From Basidiobolus ranarum (lineage: Eukaryota; Basidiobolomycota; Basidiobolomycetes; Basidiobolales), in the NCBI GenBank assembly GCA_040143965.1, contig JASJQH010007027.1:1-24496 (forward strand): a stretch of DNA of 24,496 bases. The letters are read 5' to 3'. Positions 22,418 to 24,496 of this stretch are shown here, in pieces. Each line of letters opens with the position of its first letter. Positions within the stretch are counted from its first letter, which is position 1. The position numbers and the translations under genes are program-made. Below the pieces are notes generated by a model. The model saw nothing but the letters and a program-made list of their open reading frames with translations, was not told where the DNA came from and did no database searches.

Positions 22418-23122
22418 TCAGAGAGTAGTAGCAACGGTATAAGCAATATCGCATTGATTACATGAACACATCCCCGAAGCGGTGGTTACTCCGTTTTTAT
22501 CTGTGTTAAAGTTGCATTTGGAGTTGTAGGGCAGGTTATTTGGTGATGCGTTTCGGCATACATTTTGACAATTCTAAACAAAATAAACTCATCAGTATCG
22601 TCCAATCTTCATATTGATGTTACATTGAATCCTAATTGTGTTCCAAATACTTACTCCTTTCTGTCTATTGCAATAGTCATTCCCATTCGCGTTTTTCCCC
22701 AAGTTTACATTGTAGTACCCAGGATTGTTGGTCGATCTAGTGGGAGTCTTATCAGCAGCGTTAGAAGTAACATCACTGCCGTTACTACAGGCACATCGAA
22801 TACGGAAATTGTTGGATCCTGCACCAGTACATTCATTTCCACTAGTACCTCTCCGTGATTTACACTCTGTGTTACAGTTGAGTCTAATGAGGAATAAAAT
22901 AGTTAGTATCAGGCTTGGGATACTCAGTGTTCGATTAGTGAAAGTCGGGATCATTTACTTGAAGATAGAACAGTAAATAGCCCCAGCATTGTTGTCAGTG
23001 CTTCTAGTCTGATAATCAGCAGAGGCAGGGGCCTGAGCAGGGGCGGGAGCTCCATGTACAGCTATGGCACCAAGGATCCAGAGAGTGATGGTGGTAAGAG
23101 CGCTAATGGAGAATTGCTTCAT
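22418..23122 (-). CDS. Secreted cysteine-rich protein with two tandem six-cysteine modules
   Basis: Exons on the minus strand are 23122-22959, 22883-22655 and 22573-22418, giving 182 aa. The start MKQFSISALTTITLWILGAI with AVHG is a clear signal peptide (about 1-24). A Pro/Ala-rich stretch (25-35) follows, then 13 cysteines. Module 1 is C51-x6-C58-x3-C62-x10-C73-x11-C85-x-C87. Module 2 is C126-x6-C133-x3-C137-x13-C151-x15-C167-x-C169, plus C172. Each intron falls between the first and second cysteine of its module. The C-x6-C-x3-C...N-x-C...C-x-C-SNG pattern recalls fungal secreted DUF7707-type domains (from memory). No transmembrane segment or catalytic motif is seen; function unknown, and a cell-wall or effector-like role would be conjecture. 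A TATA box lies 64 nt upstream of the ATG, and an inverted near-copy of its promoter lies at the window end. Confidence 0.85.
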
Positions 23123-23395
23123 TGTCAGGTAGATAGGCTTGGAGTTGGTTGTTTGATCTGAGGAATAGATACTTCACCATGGCCATTTTATACCTTTATC
23201 GCACCATGAAGAGGTTCAAACACCAAGTCCAGCTCATTATAGAACAGTAAAAAGCTTTCACTGCTTCCAGAGTGTTCAGATACATTGGTCCCAGAACACA
23301 GATAGATCATTTGTCGAAGATTGTGAGTAATCATCATCACTGGCGGCGATTCGGTACTGTTACTAGAAGATGACTTAACCAGGAGCTCTTACAAC
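23103..23395 (-). repeat. Left arm of an inverted promoter duplication
   Basis: These 293 bp cover the first 20 coding bases and about 273 bp of upstream DNA of the cysteine-rich gene. They recur as the reverse complement at 24204-24496. The first 110 bp or so, counted from the coding end, are identical between arms, including the TATA box. The distal part differs by about 20 substitutions and small indels, so overall identity is near 93% by eye. Similarity ends abruptly at 23395. Confidence 0.93.
23186..23192 (-). promoter_or_regulatory. TATA box of the cysteine-rich gene
   Basis: TATAAAA on the minus strand, 64-70 nt upstream of the ATG. It is conserved exactly in the inverted copy, in a block where the two promoters show no differences, which supports function. 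Confidence 0.65.
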
Positions 23396-24203
23396 ATCAT
23401 TGACCTCTCTTCGCCGCCTAGATGACATGTCGGGATAGCCACTGGGTAAGTAGATGCTCGATGTTTACAATAGCGGACTTCATAAATGTTGTTAGAATGG
23501 AACACAACTATATAAACTACAGTTTCAAAGTTGCGCAATCCATGTTATTAGTGCTTAACATTTTTCAATACAAGTTTATTCAGTCCTATTAAAGGTCAAG
23601 TGGCGTCCAACAAAATTTATACGATACTGGTAAGGTAGGAACGAAAGGGCAGGTAAGGTACTTAACCTTAAATGTCACCGTCAATGAAAGTGTGGATATG
23701 GCTCAGCTATATTTGCATTCAAGATTACTTGGCTGGGTTTCATGTGATTTTCGAAATATTGCGACTGTCGATCCTATTTCTAGATACCTATATCAATAAC
23801 TAAGCATCAAAACGGCCAGGGGTAAGGTTAGCCACTCTTTAATTCGACCAGGTTATATTTTTATCGATCAATCAGCTACCTTGACTTTCATCTATAAAAA
23901 GATCCCCTCTTTTTAGCCTTTTAAAGGCTTCATCCACTTGTGATGGCTCATGTTGAAACAAATGAACATAAAACAAACGTGTGAACAGTGGAGATTGGCT
24001 GTGAAAATTGAGCCTTACAATTCAGATGATGGTATGGCGTCGTAGGAAGTCACAACTCCGCAAATCACTTCTGTCATCTTTTCAACCTGCACATTCAATA
24101 TCTTCAAGAAACTTCAACTGTGTAACAATTGAGAAGACTCTCTAATCCGTACTGCAAAGTTGTCATCCTGGCATGTGATTTGGGCGCCAAATAGAATCAC
24201 GAA
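23396..24203. other. Spacer between the two inverted promoter arms
   Basis: About 810 bp unique within the window, with no supported gene. Visible items are three GGTAAGG words (23629, 23652 and near 23821), the second beside a small hairpin TAAGGT...ACCTTA (23654-23670). There is also a TATAAAAA (23893-23900), and a near-palindrome AGCCTTTTAAAGGCT (23915-23929). A 32-codon frame from ATG 23951 follows that TATA-like word but has no features. It probably holds distal regulatory DNA for both divergent genes. Confidence 0.5.
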
Positions 24204-24406
24204 GTTGTAAGAGCTCCTGGTTCAGTCATCTTCTAGTAATAGTACCGAATCGCTGCCAGTGATGATGATCACTCACAATCTTCGACAAATGGGCTATTTG
24301 TGTTCTGGGACCAATGTATTTGAACACTCTAGCGGCAAGGAAGGTTTTTCACTGTTCTATAGTGAGCTGGACTTGGTGGTTGAAACTCTTCATGGTGCGA
24401 TAAAGG

Positions 24407-24413
24407 TATAAAA
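24407..24413 (+). promoter_or_regulatory. TATA box of the second cysteine-rich gene
   Basis: TATAAAA, 64-70 nt upstream of the ATG at 24477, in the identical core block shared with the left promoter. Confidence 0.65.
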
Positions 24414-24476
24414 TGGCCATGGTGAAGTATCTATTCCTCAGATCAAACAACCAACTCCAAGCCTATCTACCTGACA

Positions 24477-24496
24477 ATGAAGCAATTCTCCATTAG
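24477..24496 (+). CDS. Start of a second cysteine-rich secreted protein gene (cut by window end)
   Basis: Only 20 coding bases are present (MKQFSI plus two bases). They are identical to the start of the gene at 23122, with the same promoter in front. By inference this is the 5' end of a divergently transcribed paralogue; the rest lies outside the window, so whether it is intact cannot be seen. Confidence 0.75.

Larger units (their letters stand above)
24204..24496 (+). repeat. Right arm of the inverted promoter duplication
   Basis: Near-perfect reverse complement of 23103-23395, beginning GTTGTAAGAGCTCCTGGTT and running to the last base of the window. The duplication therefore probably continues to the right into a second gene copy. 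Confidence 0.93.

Noticed and set aside
22565-22858. 97-codon plus-strand frame over the cysteine-rich gene
   Set aside because: It overlaps exon 2 of the minus-strand gene, whose signal peptide, cysteine pattern and splice joins are far better supported.
23103-24496. Inverted repeat as a pure assembly artefact
   Set aside because: The arms differ at roughly 20 positions including indels, and the spacer is unique. A fold-back sequencing artefact would give near-identical arms. Read support should still be checked.

Overview
The window reads as nuclear DNA of a fungus. Genes are split by many short introns (about 53-79 nt, one of 147 nt) with GT...AG ends, and they are packed on both strands with 180-800 bp between them. 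I recognise eight conserved eukaryotic genes with confidence, one probable small histone-fold gene, and a divergent pair of genes for secreted cysteine-rich proteins (one complete, one cut by the right edge). Three things point, by inference only, to an early-diverging (non-Dikarya) lineage: a FAM72 homologue, a short ALG-2-like penta-EF-hand protein, and an intron-rich PAK kinase without a PH domain.

Left part (1-6400). Bases 1-837 hold three diverged copies of one AT-rich repeat, two direct and one inverted. Then comes a 12-exon CRIB-plus-kinase gene of the PAK/Ste20 type (1930-4362). It is followed by a head-to-head pair of small-subunit ribosomal protein genes, RPS28/eS28 (minus) and RPS4/eS4 (plus), which share about 420 bp of upstream DNA containing a perfect TGACGTCA.

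Middle (6900-17600). A kinesin-5 (BimC/Eg5 class) gene with an 11-nt micro-exon lies tail-to-tail with a 5.66-kb intronless gene for a large Sec7-family Arf-GEF. Upstream of the Arf-GEF, on the same strand, is a five-exon penta-EF-hand gene.

Right part (17600-24496). A GH36 / raffinose-synthase-like glycosidase gene is followed on the minus strand by a short histone-fold (CHRAC1/POLE4/Dpb3-like) frame whose 5' end I cannot resolve. Head-to-head with that lies a three-exon FAM72 gene. The last 2 kb hold a secreted protein made of two tandem six-cysteine modules. About 1.35 kb beyond its start codon, the same promoter and the same first 20 coding bases recur in inverted orientation at the window edge.

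Most genes are housekeeping functions (translation, mitosis, Golgi traffic, calcium sensing, polarity signalling) with no evident pathway link between neighbours. The accessory and least explained parts are the secreted-protein pair with its inverted promoter duplication, the three-copy repeat at the left edge, and the FAM72/histone-fold pair. All splice sites and exon joins were worked out by eye from reading frame, GT/AG sites and remembered protein families. None was checked by a search.
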